In this document: piece after piece, positions 9,429-19,005 of the stretch
Position numbering within the stretch: position 1 is the first letter of the stretch
How the letters are laid out: each line of letters opens with the position of its first letter
DNA from: Shewanella basaltis
GTDB lineage: Bacteria; Pseudomonadota; Gammaproteobacteria; Enterobacterales; Shewanellaceae
Reading direction: 5' to 3'
DNA: 64,000 nt
Assembly: GCF_023283885.1 (NCBI RefSeq)
Contig: NZ_JAKILA010000001.1
Span: 186,001-250,000 of the forward strand
Notes under the pieces: generated by a model
The model's input: only the letters and a program-made list of their open reading frames with translations
What the model was told of the DNA's origin: nothing
Databases searched by the model: none
Made by a program: the position numbers and the translations under genes

Positions 9429-10206
9429 TGGTGTTGTCACAGGCAATCCTTTTGGCGGTGTGAGTGTGTCTCGTGTGTTATTGGTACTCATTACTGTGGT
9501 CGTGTTTGCCCTTTTGGTCAAGTTAGGACTGTGGCAATTGTCGCGGGCAGAATTTAAGCAACAATGGCAACACACCTTAGCATTACGTGAACAACAAGCC
9601 GATCTTGACTACCCGCAATTGCTTTCTCTTACAAAAACGGAGCCATCAACTCGTAATGAAACCAACTTACTGACTGGATATCGCCTGAACATACACGCAA
9701 CCCCTGTTAAACAACCATTATTACTACTCGATAATCAGGTGTATCAAGGCCAGGTCGGATACCTTGCCTACCAACTATTTGAAGTCACGGCAGAGCAACC
9801 ATGGATATTGGTCGAATTAGGCTTTGTGGGTGCAGGTCACGACCGCCGCGAACTCCCCGCGTTAACACCTATTCAGGCGGGGCAATATCAATTAACGGGT
9901 CGGGTTTATCAAAAACAAGCCAATCCGCTCAGTGATGAACTACTGCCAGAAATACGTCCAGACCAAGCGATACGGTTTCAAAACTTAACCATGCCTGCGT
10001 TAGGCCAATTATTACAACATGACATTGCCGCAGTGGTATTACAGCCAGATAACGTACCCCAGCACTCACTGCCACAGCCTTGGGTACCTATTCCGCTGTC
10101 GGCACAAAAACATCAGGGCTACGCCTTACAGTGGTTCACTATGGCAGCGGTATTTTTAGGGCTGATGGGCTGGATAGCCTTAAGGCAATTTAGACATCAA
10201 TCATAA
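9385..10206 (+). CDS. SURF1-family cytochrome oxidase assembly protein
   Basis: SURF1 proteins help insert haem a into subunit I. The layout is diagnostic: an N-terminal helix (residues ~30-50, LLVLITVVVFALLVKLGLWQL, then RAEFK), a periplasmic domain with a GYLAYQLFEV...WILVELGFVGAG stretch, and a C-terminal helix with HQGYALQWFTMAAVFLGL. The 273-residue length is normal. Two adjacent ATGs (9385, 9388) lack a strong ribosome site, and the first ~25 residues are polar and unconserved, so the real start could be further in. Its 5' end overlaps the antisense small membrane gene. Confidence 0.93.
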   Translation: MMNTSNETKTNLTNNGVVTGNPFGGVSVSRVLLVLITVVVFALLVKLGLWQLSRAEFKQQWQHTLALREQQADLDYPQLLSLTKTEPSTRNETNLLTGYRLNIHATPVKQPLLLLDNQVYQGQVGYLAYQLFEVTAEQPWILVELGFVGAGHDRRELPALTPIQAGQYQLTGRVYQKQANPLSDELLPEIRPDQAIRFQNLTMPALGQLLQHDIAAVVLQPDNVPQHSLPQPWVPIPLSAQKHQGYALQWFTMAAVFLGLMGWIALRQFRHQS

Positions 10207-10241
10207 TGACAACAAAACAATTAAAATGACGAGGAGATACA

Positions 10242-10793
10242 ATGAACTCCCAACCTAAAAAAAATAACAAAGCACTCATTTTATTACTGATTGTTTTCGT
10301 GTTACCTGTCGCGGTGGCTAAACTAGTATTAAGTTTTGATCTCTATCAGGCAGGTGCTACAAACCAAGGAGTGTTGCTCGTAAACGACATTAACTATTCC
10401 AATTTAGCCATGACCAATCCCAAGCCCCATTCGTGGCAAATGCTGTACTTATTGCCTGACACGTGTGAACAAGTATGCAAAGACAGGCTGTACGTGCTAC
10501 ACCAAAGTTATATCGCTTTAGGAAAAGATCGCGACCGAGTCAGCCCAATCATTTTAGTGAGCCGTAACAGCGACATTAACACGTTAAAACAACTGGATAT
10601 TTCTTTCCAACAAGTACCAGCCAACAACGCACTTGCGGCATTATTGACCCAACAGCAACTGGTGATTGTTGACCCATTAGGCAGCTTAATTATGCAATAT
10701 GACCAAGTGATTGGCCGTGATGCCAATATCGCTCAAGGCAAAGCCATGATTGCTGATTTGCGCAAAATGCTTAAGTTATCGAGGGTGGGCTAA
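10242..10793 (+). CDS. Membrane-anchored thioredoxin-fold-like protein of the cox operon
   Basis: The 183-residue protein has one N-terminal helix (residues ~11-30, ALILLLIVFVLPVAVAKLVL) and a periplasmic domain. The order LLPDTCEQVCKDRLYVLHQ, then VSPIILVSRN, then VIVDPLGSLIMQY resembles an SCO/thioredoxin fold in which CEQVC replaces the CxxxC copper motif. Proteins of this kind sit between surf1 and ctaA in many gammaproteobacterial oxidase operons and have no proven role; copper delivery or thiol redox is likely. A clear GAGGAG ribosome site precedes the ATG, and its stop overlaps ctaA by one base (TAATG). Confidence 0.8.
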   Translation: MNSQPKKNNKALILLLIVFVLPVAVAKLVLSFDLYQAGATNQGVLLVNDINYSNLAMTNPKPHSWQMLYLLPDTCEQVCKDRLYVLHQSYIALGKDRDRVSPIILVSRNSDINTLKQLDISFQQVPANNALAALLTQQQLVIVDPLGSLIMQYDQVIGRDANIAQGKAMIADLRKMLKLSRVG

Positions 10794-11773
10794 TGGCATT
10801 GCAAAGACTCATTAAATTTACTTTAGTCTTTACCCTCGCGGTGATTTTAATGGGCGCGTATACCCGCTTATCCGATGCAGGCTTAGGCTGCCCAGATTGG
10901 CCAGGATGTTATGGTCATTTAGCCGTACCCACTGCAAGTCATGAACTAGCAAAGGTAGAACAGCATTTCCCAGATATGACCATAGAGCCAGAAAAAGCCT
11001 GGCTTGAAATGATCCACCGCTACATTGCTGGCACATTAGGATTGATGGTGTTAGCAATTCTTATCATGTGTGTTAGGCAAACCCATGCCCCAAAAAAATT
11101 GCCTAGCTTTATTGCCGTACTTATTATTTTTCAGGCCGCCCTTGGCATGTGGACTGTCACTATGAAGCTCATGCCAATCGTGGTAATGGCGCACCTTATC
11201 GGTGGCTTTAGTTTATTTGCCTTATTGTTACTGCTGTATTTGCGCCTTAAACCACTGCGGATCCCCGGTGGTGATAGTCATGCACGTAAATTAATGCCAC
11301 TAGCACTGGTGTGTTTAGGGGTGTTGGTTATTCAAATTGTATTAGGCGGCTGGACATCAGCAAACTATGCGGCACTGGCTTGCACCACACTGCCGATTTG
11401 CGAGGGCAACTGGGTCGATAACCTCCGTTTTTCCGATGCATTTTCGCCCTTTCAAGGCGAACACCCTAGTTTTGAATTTGGCGTATTAGACTACCCCACA
11501 CGAATGACCATTCACATCAGCCACCGGGTTTGGGCACTAGTTACAGCAGTAATGCTGATTTGGCTTGCGATAAAATTACGTTATTCACACTCACACATTA
11601 TGCGTAATAGTGGTTATTTATTACTCCTGCTCGTGATTGTTCAAGTCGGCCTGGGGATTAGCAATGTAGTAATGAATTTACCCCTAGGCATTGCGGTATC
11701 TCATAACGCAGGAGCGTCACTATTGCTGCTCACTGTAGTTTTTATTAATTACGCCTTATGGCGTAAAGCATAA
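10793..11773 (+). CDS. ctaA: Haem A synthase CtaA/COX15
   Basis: CtaA oxidises the C8 methyl of haem O to the formyl group of haem A. The 326-residue protein has eight membrane helices in two halves with the four expected haem-ligand histidine regions: [27 protein letters not shown] and [11 protein letters not shown]. The N-terminal signature [21 protein letters not shown] is intact, as is a cysteine pair in the central loop ([11 protein letters not shown]). It is translationally coupled to the preceding gene and followed by ctaB, which makes its substrate. Confidence 0.97.
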   Translation: MALQRLIKFTLVFTLAVILMGAYTRLSDAGLGCPDWPGCYGHLAVPTASHELAKVEQHFPDMTIEPEKAWLEMIHRYIAGTLGLMVLAILIMCVRQTHAPKKLPSFIAVLIIFQAALGMWTVTMKLMPIVVMAHLIGGFSLFALLLLLYLRLKPLRIPGGDSHARKLMPLALVCLGVLVIQIVLGGWTSANYAALACTTLPICEGNWVDNLRFSDAFSPFQGEHPSFEFGVLDYPTRMTIHISHRVWALVTAVMLIWLAIKLRYSHSHIMRNSGYLLLLLVIVQVGLGISNVVMNLPLGIAVSHNAGASLLLLTVVFINYALWRKA

Positions 11774-11786
11774 ACGAGGATTGATC

Positions 11787-12698
11787 ATGACAAAACCTCT
11801 TACCCTAAGCCAACCACAACAAAAAATAACACTCTCCTGGCGCGCCTATTTTGAAATGACAAAACCCAAAGTCGTGGCATTAATGCTGCTAACCGTTTTG
11901 GTGGGTATGTGTTTATCTGTACCTGGAGTTGTGCCTTTACAACCGTTAATAGCTGGAATGGCCGGCATTGCTATGATGGCTGGCGCAGCAGCTGCTTTTA
12001 ATCATTTAATCGATCGTAAAATTGATGGGTTAATGGCACGTACCTACAACAGACCCTTACCTAAGGGCAAAGTGTCAACCACCAAAGCGGCAGTGTTTGC
12101 CGTAATGCTAGGCTTAATTGGCTTTGTGGTATTGTATATCTTAGTTAATCCACTCACTGCCTGGCTCACCTTTGCCAGCCTAATTGGTTATGCACTTGTT
12201 TATACCGCTTACCTTAAACGTGCTACGTCACAAAATATTGTGATTGGCGGGTTAGCCGGCGCCATGCCTCCGCTACTTGGCTGGACAGCCGTCACTAATG
12301 AGCTACATGGCTACGCATTACTGTTAGTGATTATTATCTTTACCTGGACACCACCGCACTTTTGGGCCTTAGCAATACATCGCCGTAAAGAATACGCTAA
12401 AGTCGACATTCCTATGCTCCCCGTCACTCATGGGGTAGAATTTACTAAAACCTGCATTTTGCTTTACACCATTTTATTGGCCATTGCGTGCTTATTACCG
12501 GTATTAGTTGGCATGTGTGGCCCCATCTATTTAGTCGGTTCAACGATGCTCAGTTGCGGATTTATTTATAAAGCCTGGCAGCTTAAATACCATGATTATC
12601 CTGGTTTAGCGATGAAGGTGTTTACCTTTTCTATCTACCATTTGATGGTGTTATTTATTGTGCTCTTGGTCGATCATTATTTTTGGGTTAGCCCATAG
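11787..12698 (+). CDS. ctaB: Protohaem IX farnesyltransferase (haem O synthase) of the cox operon
   Basis: This UbiA-family prenyltransferase adds farnesyl to haem B to give haem O. The 303-residue integral membrane protein carries the two aspartate-rich sites: [22 protein letters not shown] (NxxxDxxxD) and the cytoplasmic loop around [14 protein letters not shown], plus [13 protein letters not shown] chose the ATG at 11787, 6 bases after CGAGGA, over a TTG at 11781. The window holds a second paralogue in the cyo operon. Here the product feeds CtaA immediately upstream. Confidence 0.96.
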   Translation: MTKPLTLSQPQQKITLSWRAYFEMTKPKVVALMLLTVLVGMCLSVPGVVPLQPLIAGMAGIAMMAGAAAAFNHLIDRKIDGLMARTYNRPLPKGKVSTTKAAVFAVMLGLIGFVVLYILVNPLTAWLTFASLIGYALVYTAYLKRATSQNIVIGGLAGAMPPLLGWTAVTNELHGYALLLVIIIFTWTPPHFWALAIHRRKEYAKVDIPMLPVTHGVEFTKTCILLYTILLAIACLLPVLVGMCGPIYLVGSTMLSCGFIYKAWQLKYHDYPGLAMKVFTFSIYHLMVLFIVLLVDHYFWVSP

Positions 12699-12711
12699 AA
12701 AGGATATTGTA

Positions 12712-13335
12712 TTGAAAATACTCATTGTGGCTGGTTTATTACTGCTCGCCGTTGCTGGCGGGGTAACCTTTAACGCTATGCAAGGTAAAACGCTTGACTT
12801 GGCAACAAGTTATGTATTTGAACAGCCAAGGACATTAGCGCCTTTTACCCTTGCAGACCAATACGGCAATCCTTTTACCAACCAATCCTTACAAGGCAAA
12901 TGGAGTTTGTTTTTTATTGGCTACACTGCGTGCCCAGATGTATGTCCAACAACCTTAAACAAACTCGCTGCGGCTTACCCTAAGTTGCAAGCAATATCCG
13001 ATACGTTTCAAATTGTGTTTGTGTCTGCCGACCCTGAGCGAGACACGCAAATTAAACGGCTCGATTACATTAATTTTTTTAATAAAGAATTTAAAGCCGT
13101 CAGTGCAGATCACAAAGCATTGTTTCCGTTTAGTCGTGACCTAGGTTTTGTCTATGCCATGGTAGGCGAAGACAGTGACTATCAGGTAGACCACAGTGCA
13201 TCGTATGTGCTGGTGTCACCACGAGGCGAGAAAACCGCCGTGTTTAAAACCAAACCGACACCGGGACAACTGCCGCAAATTATTAACAGTGAACTGATAA
13301 ATGATGTGAATAAAATTGTTAGCGCCTGGCGCTAA
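12712..13335 (+). CDS. SCO1/SenC copper chaperone
   Basis: SCO proteins load copper into the CuA site of subunit II. The 207-residue protein has an N-terminal membrane anchor (KILIVAGLLLLAVAGGV), then a thioredoxin fold with the copper ligands in CPDVC (TACPDVCPTTL) and the distal histidine in YQVDHSASYVL; VSADPERD is also typical. I favour the TTG at 12712, seven bases after AGGA, because the longer frame runs back inside ctaB. Last gene of the oxidase operon; no clear terminator follows. Confidence 0.94.
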   Translation: MKILIVAGLLLLAVAGGVTFNAMQGKTLDLATSYVFEQPRTLAPFTLADQYGNPFTNQSLQGKWSLFFIGYTACPDVCPTTLNKLAAAYPKLQAISDTFQIVFVSADPERDTQIKRLDYINFFNKEFKAVSADHKALFPFSRDLGFVYAMVGEDSDYQVDHSASYVLVSPRGEKTAVFKTKPTPGQLPQIINSELINDVNKIVSAWR

Positions 13336-13366
13336 AATAGGAAAATTTATCTGACCGCAATGGCGT

Positions 13367-14425
13367 TTATTCTTGTGGCCACTTACCATCATCTTTTGGC
13401 CGGATCCACATTTGTGAAAACCAGTAATAGCCAGTACGAGTCTTGCTCGGCACAGTGCAATTATAGCGTGAACGACCTGGCGCCATATCAGCAGGAGCCT
13501 GAATACTAAAGGTATCTTCTTCTAACCAGATTGGCTTTTTCGCGCCTTGCCCTTGGATAAAGCACATCAGCTGATGAGGGTATAAATCGGCAGTGTCTAA
13601 CTTTACCACCAGCTTAGGTCTAAATTTACCTGACGTTAAAAGAGGATCGCTAATATTTTGCTTCAACACAGGCATAGGTAAGCTCGAAAATTTTACCGTC
13701 AAACTAGCTAAGTCGGCATAGGCATTAGCAACCGGAAACCGTGGTAATGCCGTAATAGACGAGTACTCTCCCGCCGCACCAGATTGCTGCCCAAACCCCA
13801 CAAAACCGTGCTTAACCAATATTGCTTCAAGCTCTGTAGTGTATTCGCCATAAGGGTAGGCAAACATTTTGGCACTCTGGCCGGTTTGTTTCAGAATTTC
13901 AGCCTCTGTCGTTAAGATGTTAGTTTCAACTCTCTGCAGCCATTGAGCGCTGGTTTCTTTGGGTAAACGACGAATAAGGTGTTCATGCCCCCAACTGTGG
14001 TTTGCAATGGTTGCGCCTTGTTCGGCTAACTTGTTGATCTCTTCCCAACTCATCATGCCATCATAACCTGCAATAATAGGGGCGGGTGATATAAACACAG
14101 TAAATGGAAATTGGTGAGAGGCTAAAATAGGCGCTGCATTTTCAATGATACTTTCGTAGCCATCATCAAAGGTAATGACAATACTGTTATTGGCCATTGC
14201 CGTGTTATTCTTGATAGCATCTACAGCATCCGTTAACGCCATGACGGTAAAATTGTTGTCCGCTAAATACTGCATCTGCTCAGAAAATTGAGCAGGTGTC
14301 ACACTCGTGCTTTTAGGCATGCTGTCTGATACATGATGATACTGTAAAATCACCACCGCATTGGCGTTAGAGTGAAAACAACTCAAACACAAAACCATCA
14401 AGCCTAAAACGATTATTTTAACCAT
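13367..14425 (-). CDS. Secreted polysaccharide deacetylase family protein
   Basis: NodB-type deacetylases remove acetyl groups from N-acetylglucosamine polymers. The 352-residue protein has a signal peptide (cleavage near residue 23, SNANA), the metal-site motif TFDDGYES (about residue 86), the second motif HSWGHEHL, and YPYGEYTTELEAI. The last ~120 residues (from about SDPLLTSGKF) form a separate beta-rich region ending in aromatic GYYWFSQMWIRPKDDG. It lies divergent from the MATE gene with only 14 bases between starts. Substrate unknown: peptidoglycan, chitin or an exopolysaccharide are all possible. Confidence 0.88.
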   Translation of the reverse strand: MVKIIVLGLMVLCLSCFHSNANAVVILQYHHVSDSMPKSTSVTPAQFSEQMQYLADNNFTVMALTDAVDAIKNNTAMANNSIVITFDDGYESIIENAAPILASHQFPFTVFISPAPIIAGYDGMMSWEEINKLAEQGATIANHSWGHEHLIRRLPKETSAQWLQRVETNILTTEAEILKQTGQSAKMFAYPYGEYTTELEAILVKHGFVGFGQQSGAAGEYSSITALPRFPVANAYADLASLTVKFSSLPMPVLKQNISDPLLTSGKFRPKLVVKLDTADLYPHQLMCFIQGQGAKKPIWLEEDTFSIQAPADMAPGRSRYNCTVPSKTRTGYYWFSQMWIRPKDDGKWPQE

Positions 14426-14439
14426 GATTACTCATACCT

Positions 14440-15786
14440 ATGTCAGTTAGCGCATTACTATTAAATCAGCATAAGCACCGTCAGTTATTGGCATTAGCGA
14501 CCCCAATGATACTGTCTAATATCACTATTCCTCTTTTAGGATTAGTCGATACCGCGGTGATCGGTCATTTAGGTCAAGCTTATTATCTTGGCGGTGTTGC
14601 GCTAGGTAGCACAATGATCACCTTGATAATTTGGTTGCTCGGCTTTTTACGCATGTCGACAACCGGACTCGTCGCACAAGCTTTTGGTGCAAACGATAAA
14701 ATAACGCAACAGCAGCTATTGTTACAAGGTTGTATCTTAGCATTAACCTTAGGGTTTGCCTGCGTTATGTTGCAGTCTCCCATCGTAAATTTTGCACTCG
14801 ATCTCAGTGATGCCAGTGAACAAGTGATGTTTTACTGTCGTCAATATGTTGATATTCGTATTTGGTCACTGCCATTTGCGTTGGTCAATTTAGTGCTACT
14901 AGGTTGGCTACTTGGACGCCAAGCCCCTAAAGCTGCTATGTGGCAGCTTATTTTAGCCAATAGTGTCAATATCATTCTCGATGTGGTGTTTGTGATAGGC
15001 TTTAAATGGGACGTACAAGGGGCTGCATTCGCCTCTGTAATTGCTGATATTTGCGCATTTTCAGTTGCCTTAATCATGGTTAATCGCCAACTGACTAAAA
15101 TGGGCGACTTTAATTTAAAGCACTGTCTTAGCCAGTTGACGCTGCGTGGTTACGGCCGTTTATTGTCGTTAAATCGTGATATTTTTATTCGCAGTTTGTG
15201 CCTGCAAGCCGCATTTAGCTTTATGACCTTCCATGGCGCAGGATTAGGCGACAACATCATTGCAGCTAATGCGGTATTACTTAATTTATTAATGTTGATA
15301 TCGTATGCCCTCGACGGCATTGCCTATTACGCCGAAGCCGAGGTAGGCCGTGCTTTTGGACAAAAAAATCCGTTATTACTGCACGACAGCGTGCAACTTG
15401 CATTTTATTGGTCGGCCGCCATTGCCGTGTTATTTAGCCTGTTATTTTGGGGCGCAGGTAGTGGGATCATTCAATTGCTCACCAATGTAGAAACCGTGCA
15501 ACAAGCTGCAAACCAGTATCTTGCTTGGCTGATTTTCATGCCTATTTTGGCATTTTGCTGTTACCTATTTGACGGTGTTTATATTGGCGCAGCACAAGGC
15601 CAAGTTATGCGTAACAGTATGATTATTGCAACTTTTGGGGTGTATTTTCCGTGCTGGTACCTATTGCAAACATGGGGGAATCACAGCTTGTGGGCGGCAA
15701 TGTCAGTCTTTATGTTGTGCCGCAGTGCAACATTAGGCTGGCACTATGTTTATAAGCTTAAACATAAATTGGCTACAACTAAATAA
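14440..15786 (+). CDS. MATE-family efflux protein, DinF-like
   Basis: A 448-residue transporter with about 12 helices and the MATE N-terminal signature: LALATPMILSNITIPLLGLVDTAVIGHLG, then FLRMSTTGLVAQAFGAND. The second half repeats the topology (DGIAYYAEAEVGRAFGQKN). It exports cationic compounds using Na+ or H+. DinF in E. coli lies directly after lexA; here it is 10 kb away and no LexA box is visible upstream. I therefore call it DinF-like by sequence without claiming SOS control. Confidence 0.9.
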   Translation: MSVSALLLNQHKHRQLLALATPMILSNITIPLLGLVDTAVIGHLGQAYYLGGVALGSTMITLIIWLLGFLRMSTTGLVAQAFGANDKITQQQLLLQGCILALTLGFACVMLQSPIVNFALDLSDASEQVMFYCRQYVDIRIWSLPFALVNLVLLGWLLGRQAPKAAMWQLILANSVNIILDVVFVIGFKWDVQGAAFASVIADICAFSVALIMVNRQLTKMGDFNLKHCLSQLTLRGYGRLLSLNRDIFIRSLCLQAAFSFMTFHGAGLGDNIIAANAVLLNLLMLISYALDGIAYYAEAEVGRAFGQKNPLLLHDSVQLAFYWSAAIAVLFSLLFWGAGSGIIQLLTNVETVQQAANQYLAWLIFMPILAFCCYLFDGVYIGAAQGQVMRNSMIIATFGVYFPCWYLLQTWGNHSLWAAMSVFMLCRSATLGWHYVYKLKHKLATTK

Positions 15787-15848
15787 TCATTGAACACGAC
15801 GCCCCATAAATATAACATACTGGCAACATTATTCTTTACGGACTTTTA

Positions 15849-17783
15849 ATGAAACGGATTTTATGGCTCATCGCCTTTATGTTTGTGCAACTCCCAAATA
15901 TTGCCCAAGCTAACGCCCTACCTGTTGACGCTTTTGCCAGCCTACCTGATGTCAGCTTTGTGACCTTATCGCCTGATGGTACAAAAATCGCATCGTTAAT
16001 TAGGATTCGCAGTGACAAAGTCGACGGGCAAATATTGGGCATTCGCGACATTAACACCAATAAAGATATCTTCCCGGTACAAACCGACAATCAAAAATTT
16101 GTTATCTTGTCGCTCACTTGGGCAAACAACGATATTGTCTTAATCAAAGCCAAATACCCTGCTATCCGTCGCGGCGTACCCACAACAGAAACTCGCTTAA
16201 TGAAATACAGTTTAAGCGACGATAAAATCTCTAGTGTGTTTTCTAAGCGCACCTTTTCTCGCTTTCAATTTGTGCCGCAAATACAATCGTCTATTGTAGA
16301 TTACCTAGATAACGACCCTGACCACATCTTGATGTCTATCAGTGGCTTAAGCTCACAATCACAATATGAAAGCGTGATTCAAGTCAGCTTAAAAAGTGGT
16401 GGGGTCAAGCTAAAGCAATACGCAGAAAAATACATTGAAGATTGGATAACCGATAGGCAACATCAGGTACGCATTGGCATTTATCGCGACGATACAAGCT
16501 ACCGTATTTATGAACAACCACAAGCCAATGGTGACATGCGTTTATTATGGGAGTTTGAGATTTTTGATGAAAACGCCATTTGGCCAATCGGCTTTGACCA
16601 TGACCCCAACATCCTTTATGTCAACGCCTATCATCAAGGCTTAAAAGCCATTTTTAAAGTCAATTTAACCGACCCTGATCTCACCAAAGAATTGGTATAT
16701 CAAAACGAGCATTATGACGTCGAAGGCCAGCTCATTTATTCCACGTTAAAACAAAAAGTCATCGGTATTGATACCAATATTGAAGGTGAATTCTTATTTT
16801 GGGACCAAGACTACATCAAGCTCAATAATGGCTTAAACCAAGTATTATTAGAGTCACATAATGTCATCAATCAACTCAGCGATGATGAGCGTCGTTACCT
16901 CGTTTATAGCACAGGCCCCATTGAATCTGGCACCTACTTTTATGGCGACCGGGACAAAGGAGAGCTTTATCCAATAGCTTATCGCTATAGCCAATTGCCA
17001 CCAGAGGTCTTATCTCGACCTAAAAAAGTGAATTACAACGCCCGTGACGGTTTGGCTATCGAAGCGTTTTTAACCACGCCCAAAAACACCGAAGCCAAAC
17101 ACCTCCCAACCATTATTTTCCCGCATGGTGGCCCAATCTCTTACGACTCGACCTCATTTGATTATTGGGCGCAGTTTTTCGCCAATCGCGGCTATGCCGT
17201 CTTACAAATGAACTTTCGCGGCTCAGCAGGCTACGGTTATCAGTTTATGACCTCAGGGCTTAAAAACTGGGGCCTTGAAATGCAAAATGACGTTGAAGAT
17301 GGTGCGCACTGGCTTATTGAACAAGGTATTGCAGACCCTAAACGTATGTGCATTGTAGGTGCCAGTTATGGTGGCTATGCGGCATTAATGGGGGTAGCTA
17401 AAACACCTGATTTGTATCGATGTGCCATTAGCGTAGCAGGTGTGACAGACCTTGAATATTTAGTTAAATCATCACGCGGATACGACAACAGTAAAATTGT
17501 TAAAAAACAAATTGGCGATGACTATGACGATTTATATCAACGCTCGCCAATCAGTAAAGCTGCCAATATCAAAGTACCAGTATTACTGATACACGGCACT
17601 AAAGACAGAGTTGTAGGTGCGCGGCACAGCGAAGAAATGTACGACACACTCAACGATTTACATAAATCCGTTAAATACGTTGAATTAGAAAATGGCGACC
17701 ATTATCTCAGTAACAATAAGCACCGCCTTACCACATTTATTGAAATAGAGCGCTTCTTGGCGGCCAATCTTGGGGTAAAATAG
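15849..17783 (+). CDS. Secreted S9-family prolyl oligopeptidase-like peptidase
   Basis: The 644-residue protein has a signal peptide (cleavage near AQANA, residue ~25), an N-terminal beta-propeller-like region (SLPDVSFVTLSPDGTKIASL is a propeller blade), and a C-terminal alpha/beta hydrolase. The catalytic serine is in VGASYGGYAALM, the aspartate in LLIHGTKDRVV and the histidine in ENGDHYLS. FPHGGP and NFRGSAGYG are the usual oxyanion-side motifs. It should cleave short peptides in the periplasm or outside the cell. It is followed 28 bases later by an FKBP gene. Confidence 0.93.
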   Translation: MKRILWLIAFMFVQLPNIAQANALPVDAFASLPDVSFVTLSPDGTKIASLIRIRSDKVDGQILGIRDINTNKDIFPVQTDNQKFVILSLTWANNDIVLIKAKYPAIRRGVPTTETRLMKYSLSDDKISSVFSKRTFSRFQFVPQIQSSIVDYLDNDPDHILMSISGLSSQSQYESVIQVSLKSGGVKLKQYAEKYIEDWITDRQHQVRIGIYRDDTSYRIYEQPQANGDMRLLWEFEIFDENAIWPIGFDHDPNILYVNAYHQGLKAIFKVNLTDPDLTKELVYQNEHYDVEGQLIYSTLKQKVIGIDTNIEGEFLFWDQDYIKLNNGLNQVLLESHNVINQLSDDERRYLVYSTGPIESGTYFYGDRDKGELYPIAYRYSQLPPEVLSRPKKVNYNARDGLAIEAFLTTPKNTEAKHLPTIIFPHGGPISYDSTSFDYWAQFFANRGYAVLQMNFRGSAGYGYQFMTSGLKNWGLEMQNDVEDGAHWLIEQGIADPKRMCIVGASYGGYAALMGVAKTPDLYRCAISVAGVTDLEYLVKSSRGYDNSKIVKKQIGDDYDDLYQRSPISKAANIKVPVLLIHGTKDRVVGARHSEEMYDTLNDLHKSVKYVELENGDHYLSNNKHRLTTFIEIERFLAANLGVK

Positions 17784-17811
17784 GCTCAAGTTGACAAGAT
17801 AAGAGAATAGA

Positions 17812-18141
17812 ATGACCCAAGAATTAGTTATCACCGACCTTCACGTCGGCACAGGCAAAACCGCAGTCAAAGGTGCGCTCATAACCACCCGCTATAGTGG
17901 GTATTTAGCCGATGGAACACAGTTTGATGCATCTGATGCCTTTCAATGTGTTATTGGCACTGGCCGAGTGATTAAAGGCTGGGAACAGGGCATTATTGGC
18001 ATGAATGTGGGCGGAAAACGTCAGTTATCTGTACCTGCGCACCTTGCTTACGGCGAGCGACAAATTGGCGAACGTATTCCGGCTAACTCAGATTTGTTTT
18101 TTGAAATTGAATTACTTGAAGTGCTCACCCGAGACGATTAA
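17812..18141 (+). CDS. FKBP-type peptidyl-prolyl cis-trans isomerase
   Basis: A minimal FKBP domain of 109 residues. The active-site motifs are intact: YSGYLADGTQFDAS, VIKGWEQGIIGMNVGGKRQL, and PAHLAYGERQIGERIPANSDLFFEIELLEV. There is no signal peptide, so it acts in the cytoplasm. It probably shares a transcript with the S9 peptidase upstream, and a bidirectional terminator follows. Confidence 0.96.
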   Translation: MTQELVITDLHVGTGKTAVKGALITTRYSGYLADGTQFDASDAFQCVIGTGRVIKGWEQGIIGMNVGGKRQLSVPAHLAYGERQIGERIPANSDLFFEIELLEVLTRDD

Positions 18142-18148
18142 TTAAACT

Positions 18149-18177
18149 AAAAACGCGACTCAACAGTCGCGTTTTTA
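18149..18177. terminator. Bidirectional terminator between the FKBP gene and nfuA
   Basis: AAACGCGACT (18151-18160) and AGTCGCGTTT (18165-18174) form a perfect 10-bp stem with a CAAC tetraloop. T runs lie on the + side and A runs on the other, so it can serve both converging genes. Confidence 0.93.
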
Positions 18178-18197
18178 TTGGCTTACATTCAACGCGA

Positions 18198-18776
18198 TTA
18201 AGCGTAAGAATGCTCACCATGTTGGTGATCTGTCACGTCACGTACGCCCGTTAGCTCACCAGGGAACATATCTAATAACTGCTTTTCGATACCATCTTTT
18301 AGGGTGATATCAACTTGCGAACAACCGTTACATCCACCACCAAACTGCAGCACAGCAACACCCGCATCGGTAATTTCAACCAACATAATGTTACCGCCGT
18401 GGCTGGCAAGTTGTGGGTTAATTTCTGATTGAATAACGTATTCAATACGTTCAACCAATGGCGCATCACCTGCCACTTTACGCATTTTGGCGTTAGGTGC
18501 TTTTAGGGTTAATTGTGAACCTAATTGGTCAGTAACAAAGTCAATACTGGCATCATCTAAAAATGGTGCGCTTTTTTCATCAACCATGGCACTAAAACCA
18601 TTAAATGGTAGCTCAATATCGTCCGCTTCTACCGCATCTGGTGGGCAGTACGACACACCACACTCAGCTTGTGCTGTGCCTGGGCTGATAACAAAAACAC
18701 GAATGTGTGTGCCTTCTGGCTGATCGGCCAATAATTTAACGAAATGGGCCTGAGCTGTATCGGAAATGGTGATCAT
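18198..18776 (-). CDS. nfuA: Fe-S biogenesis protein NfuA
   Basis: NfuA carries 4Fe-4S clusters to target enzymes. The 192-residue protein has a degenerate A-type N-terminal domain (residues ~1-95, [16 protein letters not shown]) and a C-terminal Nfu domain with the cluster-binding CNGC ([15 protein letters not shown]). The start at 18776 follows a GGGAGCAGG ribosome site; the longer open frame to 18947 has no such support. It is convergent with the FKBP gene. In E. coli nfuA neighbours gntX/comF and bioH, the same partners as here. Confidence 0.97.
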   Translation of the reverse strand: MITISDTAQAHFVKLLADQPEGTHIRVFVISPGTAQAECGVSYCPPDAVEADDIELPFNGFSAMVDEKSAPFLDDASIDFVTDQLGSQLTLKAPNAKMRKVAGDAPLVERIEYVIQSEINPQLASHGGNIMLVEITDAGVAVLQFGGGCNGCSQVDITLKDGIEKQLLDMFPGELTGVRDVTDHQHGEHSYA

Positions 18777-19005
18777 GAAAACCTGCTCCCTCAAGATATA
18801 CCTGAGTAATTTAGTAAGAATTAAGCACATGATACTCTGACTTGGATTTGCTTTGTAGTCTCTGGATGATTTGATCTTGAAAAAATGATCCAGAGCAACG
18901 TTTTTTGACACCACTAAGCGTTCCATAACACCGAAAGCACACCGCAACCAAATAACTAATCAATTGTTTTAGTTGTTAAATATTATTGTTATTAGTCAAA
19001 TCGAA

